A stretch of DNA of 64,000 bases from Candidatus Microgenomates bacterium (GCA_016188915.1 JACPGU010000001.1:62001-126000), one strand, 5' to 3'. Counted from the stretch's first letter, positions 1 to 7,867 are shown. Program-made: numbers and translations. The notes: generated from the sequence alone by a model not told the origin.

Positions 1-209
1 CGGCTGTTTGCGCCCTTTAGTATCCGGATAGAACTTTTAGGTTTTTTCAAGTAATTGCTCAAAAAATTCATCAATTCTTTGTTGGCCTTCCCCTCTGTGG
101 CCGGAGCGGCTATTTTTATTTTCCAAACTTTATTACCGGCTAGATCAAAAGACTCGCCGATGAATTCGGACCTTTTGGCGTTAGGAGTGATATGGAGAGA
201 TATTCTCAT
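1..209 (-). CDS. DUF167/YggU family protein (3' end outside window)
   Basis: The first 69 residues of a small basic protein of the DUF167 (YggU/UPF0235) family. The start is the ATG at 207-209. Visible family traits are the opening MRISLHITPNAKRSE, a central IKIAAPATEGKANKEL stretch and KKPKSSIRILKG near the edge; members are usually 70-100 residues, so little is missing. The biochemical function of the family is unknown. It lies in the same direction as the cobalamin adenosyltransferase gene upstream, separated by a repeat-rich spacer, so it may be read from that transcript. Confidence 0.8.
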   Translation of the reverse strand, partial: MRISLHITPNAKRSEFIGESFDLAGNKVWKIKIAAPATEGKANKELMNFLSNYLKKPKSSIRILKGANS

Positions 210-323
210 AATTTCTAATTGACCTAATTTCTAATTGATCTAAAAAATATCCAAATTCCAATTAATTCATTCGCTATTATTTAGAAACCTGCTTGCCAGT
301 AGGCAGGTTAGATCAATTAGAAA
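210..323. repeat. Spacer with short repeats, including a palindrome at 286-309
   Basis: No gene is visible here. The spacer holds two copies of an AATTTCTAATTGACC-like motif, also seen near 5,326-5,350 and 19,434-19,466, and an imperfect palindrome AACCTGC...GCAGGTT. Related CCTGCC/GGCAGG palindromes occur near 63,578 and inside the 3' end of rpsC at 57,630-57,650. Confidence 0.5.
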
Positions 324-860
324 TTAAAAATCTAATCCTTTTTTCGCCCGTATTCCCTTCTGAAAGGGGTGTTTGATTTCTTTCATTTCGGTGACGAGGT
401 CGGCTTTTTTTATCAGCCACTCGGGGGCGTTACGACCAGTAAGAACTAAATCCAAATCCTGATTCGAATTCATAGCCAAATATATCCTAATAATATCCTC
501 CATATCTTTTCTTCCAATCAATTCCCCATGCAGGGCGCCCAAGATTTCGTCTAGAATGACGATATTATACTTTTTGCTCTCTATTACTTCCGTCGCGCGT
601 TGCAAGGCTTTTCGCGCTGATTTTTGATGCTCCTCTTTCGTCTTTTTATCTCCCATAATGCCGACGAAACCAGAACCCAAAGCTTCAATGGTAATATGGG
701 GCAGGTTTTCTCTAATAGCTTTTCTCGCTCCTTCCGGCCACGATTCTTCTTTGACAAATTGCAGGATAATCACTTTTTTGTCCCAGCCCGAGGCGCGCAA
801 AGCGAGACCCAAAGTGGCCGTTGTTTTGCCTTTACCATTGCCGGTGAATAGTAGAATCAT
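324..860 (-). CDS. cobO: Cob(I)alamin adenosyltransferase, CobO/BtuR type
   Basis: A P-loop enzyme of 178 residues, the usual length for the CobA/CobO/BtuR family, which transfers the adenosyl group of ATP to cob(I)alamin. The Walker A motif GNGKGKTT is at residues 7-14 and VILDE, the Walker B segment, at about 101-105. The C-terminal KHPFQKGIRAKKGLDF also fits the family. No other cobalamin gene is present, which suggests salvage of imported corrinoid rather than synthesis; that is inference. No clear ribosome binding site precedes the ATG. Confidence 0.88.
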   Translation of the reverse strand: MILLFTGNGKGKTTATLGLALRASGWDKKVIILQFVKEESWPEGARKAIRENLPHITIEALGSGFVGIMGDKKTKEEHQKSARKALQRATEVIESKKYNIVILDEILGALHGELIGRKDMEDIIRIYLAMNSNQDLDLVLTGRNAPEWLIKKADLVTEMKEIKHPFQKGIRAKKGLDF

Positions 861-900
861 GAGTTATGAATTATGAAGTATGGGTATTTTTAAGATATCA

Positions 901-934
901 AAAAAACGCATCGCTTGGAAGCGGTGCGTTTTTT
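901..934 (-). terminator. Bidirectional rho-independent terminator after the ftsA-ftsZ cluster
   Basis: A near-perfect hairpin: AAAAAACGCA at 901-910 pairs with TGCGTTTTTT at 925-934, and the inner CGCTT/AAGCG arms extend the stem. The U-rich 3' arm fits a terminator. It lies 11 bases beyond the stop of the coiled-coil gene and should end the ftsA-ftsZ transcript. Confidence 0.8.
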
Positions 935-944
935 AATCTGTTTT

Positions 945-1487
945 CTATTTCACTAGTGCCGTTAGATAATCCAATTCTTTTTCGTCGGCTAATTTCTTTT
1001 TGGCAAAAATCTCAACAGTTTTGGCGTGGAAAGCATTGTGGCGCTCTTCCTCGCCACGAATAGCGGAAATAATTTTTTCTTCTGACGCGCTGACTTTGGC
1101 ATCTATTTTCTTATCAATGACAGAAATAATCTTTTCTTCTGACGCGCTGACTTTGGCATCTATTTTCTTATCAATGACAGAAATAATTTTCTCTTCCGAT
1201 GCGCTGATTTTCTTATCAATGACAGAAATAATTTTCTCTTCCGATGCGCTGACTTTGGCATCTATTTTCCTGTCAATCATGGAAATGATTTCCCCCTCGG
1301 CTTTTCCCACTCTCCTATCGGTGTAATCTTTGAGCTCGGTTTTTAAGCCTTGGGTTTTTTCATCAACAATTCTCTCGACCATATTTTCTACCGCAGGTAA
1401 TAAAACATCCTCAGCAAATTCACCGAGCTTTTCGGTCAAAGTCTCACTCAGTTCTTTCTTGGTGACATATTGGTTTTCTTCTGGCAC
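945..1487 (-). CDS. Coiled-coil protein built from 19-residue tandem repeats
   Basis: A 180-residue protein of unknown function. Residues 64-145 are tandem copies of EEKIISVIDKKIDAKVSAS: one variant copy, one copy shortened by four residues, two exact copies and a partial one. The spacing of Ile/Val and charged residues predicts an alpha-helical coiled coil. There is no signal peptide or membrane segment. It follows ftsZ by 59 bases in the same direction and ends at the shared terminator, so it is probably made with the division proteins; a structural role near the divisome is conjecture. The identical copies point to recent expansion and slippage. Confidence 0.75.
   Translation of the reverse strand: MPEENQYVTKKELSETLTEKLGEFAEDVLLPAVENMVERIVDEKTQGLKTELKDYTDRRVGKAEGEIISMIDRKIDAKVSASEEKIISVIDKKISASEEKIISVIDKKIDAKVSASEEKIISVIDKKIDAKVSASEEKIISAIRGEEERHNAFHAKTVEIFAKKKLADEKELDYLTALVK
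1053..1298 (-). repeat. 57-bp tandem coding repeat
   Basis: The DNA behind the 19-residue protein repeats. Blocks such as GACAGAAATAATTTTCTCTT recur at 57-bp spacing on the plus strand, with one unit shortened by 12 bp. All changes keep the reading frame. Copy number is likely to vary between strains. Confidence 0.85.
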
Positions 1488-1546
1488 TTTGCCCTCCCTG
1501 TTTATTTTCGCGAAATTCGTTTTAGAATTAGTGCAATTAGTGTTTT

Positions 1547-2674
1547 CTACTTCATTTTCCTTCTAATAAAGGCCGGGACATCTAGCTCATCTTGATCGCG
1601 ACGAGCAGGTTTTTTGTCTTCTTTTTCTTCCTCGTCTAGCGATTCCATTTGGCGCCCTTTTTTCTTTACGCTATCAAAACCCGTAGCTATTACAGTGATT
1701 TTCACTTCTGATTGCATAGACTCGTCAATCACCGCGCCAAAGATGATATTAGCATCTTTATCGGAAGCTTCAGTAATAATTTTAGCAGCTTCGTCTATCT
1801 CATACATAGAAAGATCGGGCGAGCCAGTGATATTAAACAGAATACCTTTGGCTCCTTCAATAGATAGCTCCAGAAGAGGAGAATCAATGGCGGCACGGGC
1901 GGCTTCAATAGCGCGCGATTCTCCTGTCCCGCGGCCAACGCCCATCAGTGCAGAACCAGAACTTTCCATAATCGCTTTAACGTCAGCAAAGTCCACATTG
2001 ATCATGCCGTGATAGGTAATGAGGTCAGAAATGCCCTGGACGGCTTGACGTAAAACATCATCAACAACAGAAAAAGCATCAATCAGAGATGTTTTTTTAT
2101 CAATTACCTGCAAAAGCCTATCATTAGGGATAACGATTAGAGTATCCACTTTGTCTTTCATCTCTTCAATACCTAATTCGGCTGATTTTTGACGGCGTAA
2201 GCCTTCAAAAGAAAAAGGTTTGGTGACAACGCCTACCGTCAGAGCGCCTAATTCTTTGGCGATAGCGGCAATGGAGGGAGCAGCGCCTGTGCCAGTACCA
2301 CCACCCATACCACAAGTAACAAAAACCATGTCGGCTCCGCGAAGATATTCGTAAATTTCTTCTTTATTTTCTTCAATAGCGCGTCGTCCCAAATCTGGGT
2401 CGGCGCCAGCGCCTAACCCTCTGGTAGTTTCTTTACCGATTTGGATTTTGGCGGGAGATTCTGAATGATATAGGGCCTGCGCGTCAGTATTGGCCGCGAT
2501 AAATTCCACGCCTTTAATTCGGGCGGCAATCATTCTATCAACGGCATTAGTGCCCGATCCTCCAACACCAATGACTTTGATGCGGGCAAAGACATCACCT
2601 TCGCTGACATAGGGCCTGTTTTCGGTAGAGTGGACAGTGGTTTTTTTCATCTTGATATTGTTCTTAATATTCAT
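1547..2674 (-). CDS. ftsZ: Cell division protein FtsZ
   Basis: A tubulin-like GTPase that forms the division ring; 375 residues, normal for the family. The nucleotide-binding GGGTGTG motif is at residues 124-130, the N-terminal VIGVGGSGTNAVDRM at about 34-48, and the catalytic T7-loop region NVDFADV near residue 227. The C-terminal DVPAFIRRKMK is the conserved tail that binds FtsA, so the partner 88 bases upstream should be functional. The ATG at 2672-2674 is preceded by GGAGAG; a later ATG eight codons in is possible. A promoter lies at the end of ftsA. Confidence 0.97.
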   Translation of the reverse strand: MNIKNNIKMKKTTVHSTENRPYVSEGDVFARIKVIGVGGSGTNAVDRMIAARIKGVEFIAANTDAQALYHSESPAKIQIGKETTRGLGAGADPDLGRRAIEENKEEIYEYLRGADMVFVTCGMGGGTGTGAAPSIAAIAKELGALTVGVVTKPFSFEGLRRQKSAELGIEEMKDKVDTLIVIPNDRLLQVIDKKTSLIDAFSVVDDVLRQAVQGISDLITYHGMINVDFADVKAIMESSGSALMGVGRGTGESRAIEAARAAIDSPLLELSIEGAKGILFNITGSPDLSMYEIDEAAKIITEASDKDANIIFGAVIDESMQSEVKITVIATGFDSVKKKGRQMESLDEEEKEDKKPARRDQDELDVPAFIRRKMK

Positions 2675-2728
2675 ATAAGCTCTCCCCCACCCTCCTTATA
2701 ATGAATAATATGTGTAGTGTTTAGCCAA

Positions 2729-2757
2729 AATATAGCATACAGGCAGGTTAAAGTCAA
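2729..2757 (-). promoter_or_regulatory. Sigma-70-type promoter for ftsZ
   Basis: On the minus strand: TTGACT (2752-2757), a 17-base spacer ending in TATGC, then TATATT (2729-2734). It starts 5 bases from the end of ftsA and points at ftsZ, giving ftsZ its own transcription besides read-through. Confidence 0.65.
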
Positions 2758-2761
2758 AAAG

Positions 2762-4021
2762 CTATTTTTTACTGAAAAGATTTTTGATTTTGTCTATTAC
2801 ATTGGACGCGCCACGCAAGCCCTCAAAAACACTTTTTACCAGATTATCGCTTTTTTTCGACTCTAGCCCCCAGACAGAAAGTCCGATAGCAGTAGTAAAA
2901 GATGGATCTAGTAAAATTGCTTTATCAATTGAAGTGATAGGAACAATAATCTCGCCTAATTGCGCGGGCAGACGTAGATTTTCTCTCGCGACATCAACGA
3001 TGCCGGGAAGAGACGATCCTCCGCCGGTCAAAATAGCGCCAGCTGGCAACAATCCGTCGCGACCGATACGACGCAATTCATCTTTGACCATGGCAAAAAT
3101 TTCTTCTAGTCTGGCGTTTATTATTTCAACAATGTATTTGCGGCTGATATTAGCTTTGTCGGCTGACGAATCTATCAAAGAAAGATCTATAACATCTCTT
3201 TCTGAAGCCATTTTTGGATGAGCAGCGCCGTATTCTACTTTTACTTTTTCGGCAGATTCTATAGAGGTGCGCAGACCAATAGCAATATCATTAGTGATGT
3301 GGCTGGCTCCAATCGGGATAAAGGCGGTATGAACCACCTCTCCCTCTTCAAAAATGGCAATATTAGTTCCTGCTCCACCGATGTCAACCAAGACCGCTCC
3401 GATTTCTTTTTGCTTGCCGGTTAAAAGTATTTTGGCGGCGGCCAGTGACGATAAAACTATTTCATCTACATCTATTTCAGCTTCATAGGCGCATTTCAGA
3501 ATATTTTTCACGACTGGCGAAGAGGCAGTGATAACATGAGTGTCTACTTCCAAACGAATGCCTTTCATCCCCAGAGGATCTTTTATCCCTTCTTGGCCGT
3601 CTACAATGAAAGAGCGCGAAATAACATGGATTACTTCCCTATTGGCAGGCATAGAAAAAGCTTTAGCTGCTTCTACCGCTCGCTCGATATCGTCTCTCTG
3701 AATCTCACTGCTACTTCTAGAAACAGCGACTACGCCACGACTGTTAGATGAATGAATGTGCTGGCCGGCAATAGAAATTAATGCGTGATCAATGGGAGCG
3801 CCGGACATTCTTTCGGCTTCTTCAAGAGAATTGGAAATAGTAGCAGTTGTTTCTTCCAGATCTATCACCATGCCCTTACGCATACCAGATATGGGTGTCT
3901 TTCCATAACCGATAATAGTCATATCGCCAGTATCCATATCGTAGCTACCGACGACGGTAATTACTTGGGTATTACCAATATCTACCCCTACTGAAATTTG
4001 CTTTTTGGGCGATGATGCCAT
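2762..4021 (-). CDS. ftsA: Cell division protein FtsA
   Basis: An actin-like ATPase that tethers FtsZ to the membrane; 419 residues, standard. The phosphate-1 motif VGVDIGNTQV is at residues 11-20, the phosphate-2 region AVLVDIGGAGTNIAIF near 210, and the adenosine motif AILTGGGSSLPG near 330. The last residues (NVIDKIKNLFSKK) form an amphipathic basic helix, the usual membrane-targeting sequence of FtsA. The order ftsA then ftsZ is the classical one. The gene follows a membrane nuclease gene by 32 bases. Confidence 0.96.
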   Translation of the reverse strand: MASSPKKQISVGVDIGNTQVITVVGSYDMDTGDMTIIGYGKTPISGMRKGMVIDLEETTATISNSLEEAERMSGAPIDHALISIAGQHIHSSNSRGVVAVSRSSSEIQRDDIERAVEAAKAFSMPANREVIHVISRSFIVDGQEGIKDPLGMKGIRLEVDTHVITASSPVVKNILKCAYEAEIDVDEIVLSSLAAAKILLTGKQKEIGAVLVDIGGAGTNIAIFEEGEVVHTAFIPIGASHITNDIAIGLRTSIESAEKVKVEYGAAHPKMASERDVIDLSLIDSSADKANISRKYIVEIINARLEEIFAMVKDELRRIGRDGLLPAGAILTGGGSSLPGIVDVARENLRLPAQLGEIIVPITSIDKAILLDPSFTTAIGLSVWGLESKKSDNLVKSVFEGLRGASNVIDKIKNLFSKK

Positions 4022-4053
4022 ATCTGTCTGTTTTTATTTATAACCTGCCAATT

Positions 4054-4704
4054 CTACAAAGACGGCAGGAGTGGTTTTTCTGGGATAAAACGATTGAAAT
4101 ATAATTTGCCTCCCCACAGTCCTCTTTGCGCCATACGAGCCTCTTCTTCAAAGATTTGCCAATCATCAAAATTGATAGATGAAGGCAAGACAGGGTAAAT
4201 ATGGGCTAATCCGGCGCGTAATATCTCGGTATTGATATTGATATTTTCGCGATAAACTATCCCGCGCAGGCGACCAAACTCGTCTTTGGGCTGATTGGCG
4301 TCAGGAGCGAATAGTATTTCATTTTTATCAATTAATTTTTGTAAAAAATCATAAGCTTCTATGCCATATTCTTCGTCTTTGTCCGGAGCCTTTATGCCCA
4401 AAAGTCTTATTCTTTTATCATTATCTACAATAATAGTATTGCCGTCTACTACTTCGGTAACAAAGTAAGATAATAGGCCATAGGGCTGGACAACCGCAGT
4501 AGTGTCATTTTGCTCTTGCTGATCCCAGACAGAAGATTGGCCACTATCTGTCTCCGCTCTTGGCAGATATGGGATGAAAAAAGTTTCAGTTATTTTATCG
4601 GCGGCCTTTGTGACTAGATTGCTTGTCAAAACAGCGTATAGCCCTCCGCCAAAAAACAGCAAAGTGATTATAGCCAGGGTTGTTTGTCTGATATGGTGGT
4701 GCAT
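4054..4704 (-). CDS. Membrane-anchored staphylococcal-nuclease-like protein
   Basis: 216 residues. A single N-terminal membrane segment (about 10-30) is followed by a linker and an SNase-like fold from about residue 80. Family signatures are FVTEVVDGNTI, KRIRLLGIKAPD, YGIEAYDFLQ and FGRLRGIVY, which carry the equivalents of the catalytic Arg-Glu-Arg set. The usual DGDT is DGNT here, so one calcium-binding aspartate is missing and activity may be reduced. If active it would cut nucleic acid outside the cytoplasmic membrane, which would suit a nucleotide-scavenging cell; that is inference. Confidence 0.82.
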   Translation of the reverse strand: MHHHIRQTTLAIITLLFFGGGLYAVLTSNLVTKAADKITETFFIPYLPRAETDSGQSSVWDQQEQNDTTAVVQPYGLLSYFVTEVVDGNTIIVDNDKRIRLLGIKAPDKDEEYGIEAYDFLQKLIDKNEILFAPDANQPKDEFGRLRGIVYRENININTEILRAGLAHIYPVLPSSINFDDWQIFEEEARMAQRGLWGGKLYFNRFIPEKPLLPSL

Positions 4705-4715
4705 TAATAATCCGC

Positions 4716-5237
4716 CTATTTTTTTTCCCGTCTGTTGTATTTCATCAAAATCTTTTTTTCCATTTTTCCCAGATCGGTAAAATCGTCAGCGCGAGCGACA
4801 AGATTTTGACTAGCCGAGCGACCAAAAGCTACTACCTCCACTAATTTGCCATGATTTTGGAGATATTCCACGAGAGGGATATAGTCGCCGTCGCCGGAAA
4901 CCAAAATAATAGAGTCAATCCCCGGCGCCATTTTGATAATATCCATTGCCAAGCCTACATCCCAGTCGGCTTTTTTCGTGCCGTCCACAAAAGTTTGCAA
5001 ATCTTTAGTTTTGACCTCAAAACCGCTTTTGTTTAGTGCGTCAAAAAAAGTGCCTTCTTCGGGCATTTGCGCCTTGACCGCGTAAGCAATGGCGCGAATC
5101 AGCTTTCTGTCTCCTACTGCTTCTTTCAAGATAGCGCCGAAATTGACTTTTGAGCCATACAAATGGCGCGCCGTGTAATAAAGATTCTGCACATCAACGA
5201 AGACGGCTACTCGTTGTTCTTTGTTTTTGATGATCAT
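4716..5237 (-). CDS. NYN domain (LabA/DUF88-like) putative ribonuclease
   Basis: 173 residues forming one NYN/PIN-like domain. Acidic metal-binding positions are visible in VAVFVDVQNLYY (residues 10-21), KKADWDVGLAMDI (about 88-100) and LVSGDGDYIPLVEYL (about 113-127). This family is a set of metal-dependent RNA-processing nucleases; the substrate here is unknown. It sits 11 bases upstream of the membrane nuclease gene and is probably co-transcribed with it and ftsA. Confidence 0.85.
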   Translation of the reverse strand: MIIKNKEQRVAVFVDVQNLYYTARHLYGSKVNFGAILKEAVGDRKLIRAIAYAVKAQMPEEGTFFDALNKSGFEVKTKDLQTFVDGTKKADWDVGLAMDIIKMAPGIDSIILVSGDGDYIPLVEYLQNHGKLVEVVAFGRSASQNLVARADDFTDLGKMEKKILMKYNRREKK

Positions 5238-5342
5238 AGTAACAGGTGTTAGGTTATAGTTTTTAGGTTTTAGGTGGGGGTTTCTGGTACATTAAGCCAA
5301 AAAATCTAACATCTAAATTTTAGAAATTAGAGTAATTAGAAA

Positions 5343-6860
5343 TTAGGTCAATTTTTTTATGATTTTCTTGGCCACCACTAAACCCTCCTTCTTTTTCTGG
5401 AAAGTTCCTTCTAATTGCTGATTATAAACTTCCTCCAGCACTTTTCCAACTACTTTATTACCACTAGTTATCCCCATGAGCTTCATAATGTCGTGACCGG
5501 TAATGATTGGTTTCGGCAAGGGCTTCTTGTTCTCTTCCTCTTCCAGCCAAGACTTGGTTCTGTTGTAAACCGTTAAGTCTGGCGGGAGGATTTGCCCTCT
5601 TTTGTTAGTTCGCAGAGACGAATTGGCGTCCACCCAGAAAAGTTCCAGCAAGTCCGGGAAATAGGGGTGTTTCAAGTACATTATTTTGCGAGCCTCCCGC
5701 ATTTTGGCTAGATTGCCAAAAAGCATATGATATTGGACGAGCCATTGGGCTTTGTCAATCTCTTCCCGAGAATATTTTAGTCGGCGCATGATTACTCCCG
5801 TCATCTTCGCGCCGAGAACGTCGTGCCCCGTGAAACGAACGCGGTCAGTGCCGTCTTTTTCTGGGGTTTGAATAGTGTAGGCTTTGGCTAGGTCGTGAAA
5901 AAGCACGCCCAAAGCATAGATGGGGTCGTCGTGCTTTCTCATATTTTTCAGGCAAAGCAACATATGATTCCAGACCGTGCCTTCGGCGTGATGAGAGGGC
6001 GGTTGATCGCAGGTGTGCGACTTGTCTATTTCCGGGATGATGAAATGGAGCAGACCAAGGTCGTCGAGCAATTTTAGCCCATGGCTGGGATTGGGCGAGG
6101 TCAAGATCTTGTTCAGCTCGTCGCGAAGGCGTTCGCCGGAAATTTTCGTAATATCGGCAGAGTGTTTTCTGATCGCGTCAAAGGACTTTTCTTCAATGAC
6201 GAAATCCAGTTGCGCGGCAAATCTTGTTGCCCTCATCATTCGCAGAGCGTCTTCTTTGATCCTCTCCTCTGGTTCTCCGATGAATCTGATTGTTTTGGTC
6301 TTGATATCGGCAAAGCCATCAACATAATCAATGATTTCTAAATTTTTAATTTTTAATTTTCCCCACGCCTTTAGCGGGGTCCCGCCTACTATTTTATTCT
6401 CAAAAAGATGTGGCGGGATAATTTTTAAAGAATTTTTGAATTTTGTAATTTTTAATTTTGGATTTTGGATTTTTGCCACCAGTCCATTGATAGTAAAATC
6501 ACGACGCAAGACATCTTCCTCTATCGAAACATTGAATTTTACTTTTTGCGGGTGGCGCTGATCGGCTGTCCCATAATCACTCCTGAAAGTGGCGATTTCA
6601 ATCAGTTGGTTGGTTTTTTTCGTCAAAGGCACGATGGCCGCCACCACCCCAAAGCTCTCCCCTATTTCAATATGCTTGACCTTGTTTTTATCCAAAGCTT
6701 TGATCGTCTCTTCCGGTGTGGCGGAGGTAGCGATATCAATATCGTGAATTTTTCGTCCCATAATCTTGTCGCGCACATACCCACCGGCAAACAAGGCAGT
6801 GTGACCTGCCTTTTCTAAAATTTCAATAATTTTTCCAGCGTTTTTTTCTTGGAGAGTCAT
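5343..6860 (-). CDS. cca: CCA tRNA nucleotidyltransferase with HD domain
   Basis: 505 residues, a class II nucleotidyltransferase that adds or repairs the CCA end of tRNA. The head domain has LFAGGYVRDKIMGR and the catalytic HDIDIAT (residues 39-45), then LRRDFTING (119-126), GEPEERIKEDALRMMRATRF (from about 195) and an HD domain with LGVLFHDLAK. Residues about 131-172 are an extra segment of low-complexity sequence plus a palindromic repeat between DFTINGLVA and LEIIDYVDG, where relatives have a short link. The reading frame continues normally past it. An extended -10 promoter lies just upstream. Confidence 0.94.
   Translation of the reverse strand: MTLQEKNAGKIIEILEKAGHTALFAGGYVRDKIMGRKIHDIDIATSATPEETIKALDKNKVKHIEIGESFGVVAAIVPLTKKTNQLIEIATFRSDYGTADQRHPQKVKFNVSIEEDVLRRDFTINGLVAKIQNPKLKITKFKNSLKIIPPHLFENKIVGGTPLKAWGKLKIKNLEIIDYVDGFADIKTKTIRFIGEPEERIKEDALRMMRATRFAAQLDFVIEEKSFDAIRKHSADITKISGERLRDELNKILTSPNPSHGLKLLDDLGLLHFIIPEIDKSHTCDQPPSHHAEGTVWNHMLLCLKNMRKHDDPIYALGVLFHDLAKAYTIQTPEKDGTDRVRFTGHDVLGAKMTGVIMRRLKYSREEIDKAQWLVQYHMLFGNLAKMREARKIMYLKHPYFPDLLELFWVDANSSLRTNKRGQILPPDLTVYNRTKSWLEEEENKKPLPKPIITGHDIMKLMGITSGNKVVGKVLEEVYNQQLEGTFQKKKEGLVVAKKIIKKLT
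6347..6418 (-). repeat. In-frame 72-nt palindromic element inside cca (copy 1)
   Basis: On the minus strand it opens TCCCGCCACAT and has GGCGGGA 25 bases on, giving a hairpin, then CCCGCT, GCGTGG and an A/T-rich end. About four positions in five match the element at 23,351-23,422, with unbroken blocks of 11, 11 and 10 bases. Both copies are read in the same frame, giving VGGxPLxAW. Confidence 0.85.
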
Positions 6861-6920
6861 GTGGGATAGTGGATAGTGGATAGTGGATAGTGAATAGACT
6901 TACTTTGACAGAATGATGAT

Positions 6921-6929
6921 ATTATACCA
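6921..6929 (-). promoter_or_regulatory. Extended -10 promoter for cca
   Basis: On the minus strand TGGTATAAT (TATAAT at 6921-6926 with the TG of an extended -10 box) lies about 60 bases upstream of cca. The -35 region is poor, as is common with extended -10 promoters. Confidence 0.55.
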
Positions 6930-6946
6930 TTTTTCTCGGGCAAAAC

Positions 6947-6969
6947 AAAAAACCCGCTGGTGAGGCGGG
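6947..6969 (-). terminator. Rho-independent terminator after the orphan gene pair
   Basis: On the minus strand CCCGC-ctcacca-GCGGG is followed by six T. It lies 34 bases beyond the stop of the 98-residue orphan gene and directly upstream of the cca promoter. Confidence 0.8.
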
Positions 6970-7002
6970 CGAACGCGGAATGAGAACCCGTAAAGGGTGG
7001 GT

Positions 7003-7299
7003 CTACTCCTCTTCCTTCTCTTCGTAGGGCAGGAGCATATCGGCGCAAAACCAGCAGGAAAAGCCCTCTAATTTGATATGTCCCCCAGACGCTACTTCTT
7101 CAATGAGGAAAGGGGTATTCTTATCCTTTTCCTTTCTGCCGAATGTCCTTTTGAAGATGGTGGGGTTGAAACAAAAATTCCCTTTGTAAATATAGGTGTT
7201 TCTGCCACCTTTCTTTTCTCTGATGACCAGATTATAGCCAAGCTTCGCCAATGTTTTGAACACTACTTTATCCCCACGCTTGAAAGTGGTCTTTTCCAC
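7003..7299 (-). CDS. Uncharacterised 98-residue protein
   Basis: I do not recognise this protein. The start is a GTG at 7297-7299, chosen because a full GGAGGTGA ribosome binding site precedes it at 7304-7311. The product is soluble, with a basic N-terminal half (KRGDKVVFKTL, REKKGG) and an acidic end (YEEKEEE), plus two close cysteines (CWFC). It forms a two-gene unit with the gene upstream, bounded by its own promoter and terminator. It looks like an orphan accessory gene. Confidence 0.65.
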   Translation of the reverse strand: MEKTTFKRGDKVVFKTLAKLGYNLVIREKKGGRNTYIYKGNFCFNPTIFKRTFGRKEKDKNTPFLIEEVASGGHIKLEGFSCWFCADMLLPYEEKEEE

Positions 7300-7375
7300 G
7301 GCCTCACCTCCATTCTTTCGGCTTCGAGTTTTTTCAAAAAAGAACCAATCCTGAATCTGCTTTTTGTGGTACGAG

Positions 7376-7741
7376 CTATTCTTCCGGCCACCAGCCCGGG
7401 ATTCCTACTTTATCATCTCCCGGATGAATATGGCTGAGTCGGTAGAGCCTCTTCTCCTCCATTTCAAAATTTTTGCCGTCCCTCTTTCTGAGAGTGAAAA
7501 GCTTTACTTCTACCACTTCCGCCATCTGATTGCAAAAATCCAGCATTATGTCCAGTAGGAAAAGATTAGGATAGAGCCTCCAGGTATAGCCGTCGTTGGT
7601 GAGGTTTCTGACGAACCCCAGCGTTTTCTGTCGCACCATGTCTTTCAGCGCTTTCTCCCGAGCTATTTTGAGAATATCCCCCACTTCGATTGTCAAAGAA
7701 CCCACCCCCCCTTCAATTATAGATTTCAAATCGGAGATCAT
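7376..7741 (-). CDS. Uncharacterised 121-residue protein
   Basis: Not recognised. It is a soluble, mixed-charge protein with MVRQKTLGFVRNLTNDGYTW near the middle and the end GIPGWWPEE. The ATG follows directly after a palindromic repeat at 7751-7771 and has no clear Shine-Dalgarno sequence, which suggests the repeat replaced the original leader. An extended -10 promoter lies at 7796-7825. The gene is probably translated, since it shares its transcription unit with a gene that has a perfect ribosome binding site. Confidence 0.6.
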   Translation of the reverse strand: MISDLKSIIEGGVGSLTIEVGDILKIAREKALKDMVRQKTLGFVRNLTNDGYTWRLYPNLFLLDIMLDFCNQMAEVVEVKLFTLRKRDGKNFEMEEKRLYRLSHIHPGDDKVGIPGWWPEE

Positions 7742-7750
7742 AGTTCGTAG

Positions 7751-7771
7751 GGGCAGAGCTTGCCTCTGCCC
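7751..7771. repeat. Palindromic repeat GGGCAGAG...CTCTGCCC
   Basis: An 8-bp perfect stem with a 5-base loop, nine bases upstream of the 121-residue gene. The arrangement resembles REP-like elements. It could form a hairpin in the 5' leader. Confidence 0.6.
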
Positions 7772-7795
7772 TCTTCGCTAAGCCAAACCCATATC

Positions 7796-7825
7796 ATTAT
7801 ACCACCTTCTATCTATTAAAGGCAA
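7796..7825 (-). promoter_or_regulatory. Promoter for the orphan gene pair
   Basis: On the minus strand TTGCCT (7820-7825), 18 bases, TATAAT (7796-7801), the last preceded by TGG as in an extended -10 box. Confidence 0.6.
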
Positions 7826-7837
7826 AGGAAGGCATAA

Positions 7838-7867
7838 AAAAACCCGACGCAGTGGCATCGGGTTTTT
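7838..7867 (-). terminator. Terminator after the TPR gene
   Basis: AAAAACCCGA pairs with TCGGGTTTTT around a 10-base loop. It is 40 bases beyond the stop of the TPR gene and ends the unit that begins further upstream. Confidence 0.8.

Noticed and set aside
6857..7048. ORF between cca and the 98-residue orphan
   Set aside because: It consists of a terminator hairpin and GGATAGT tandem repeats; no coding features.
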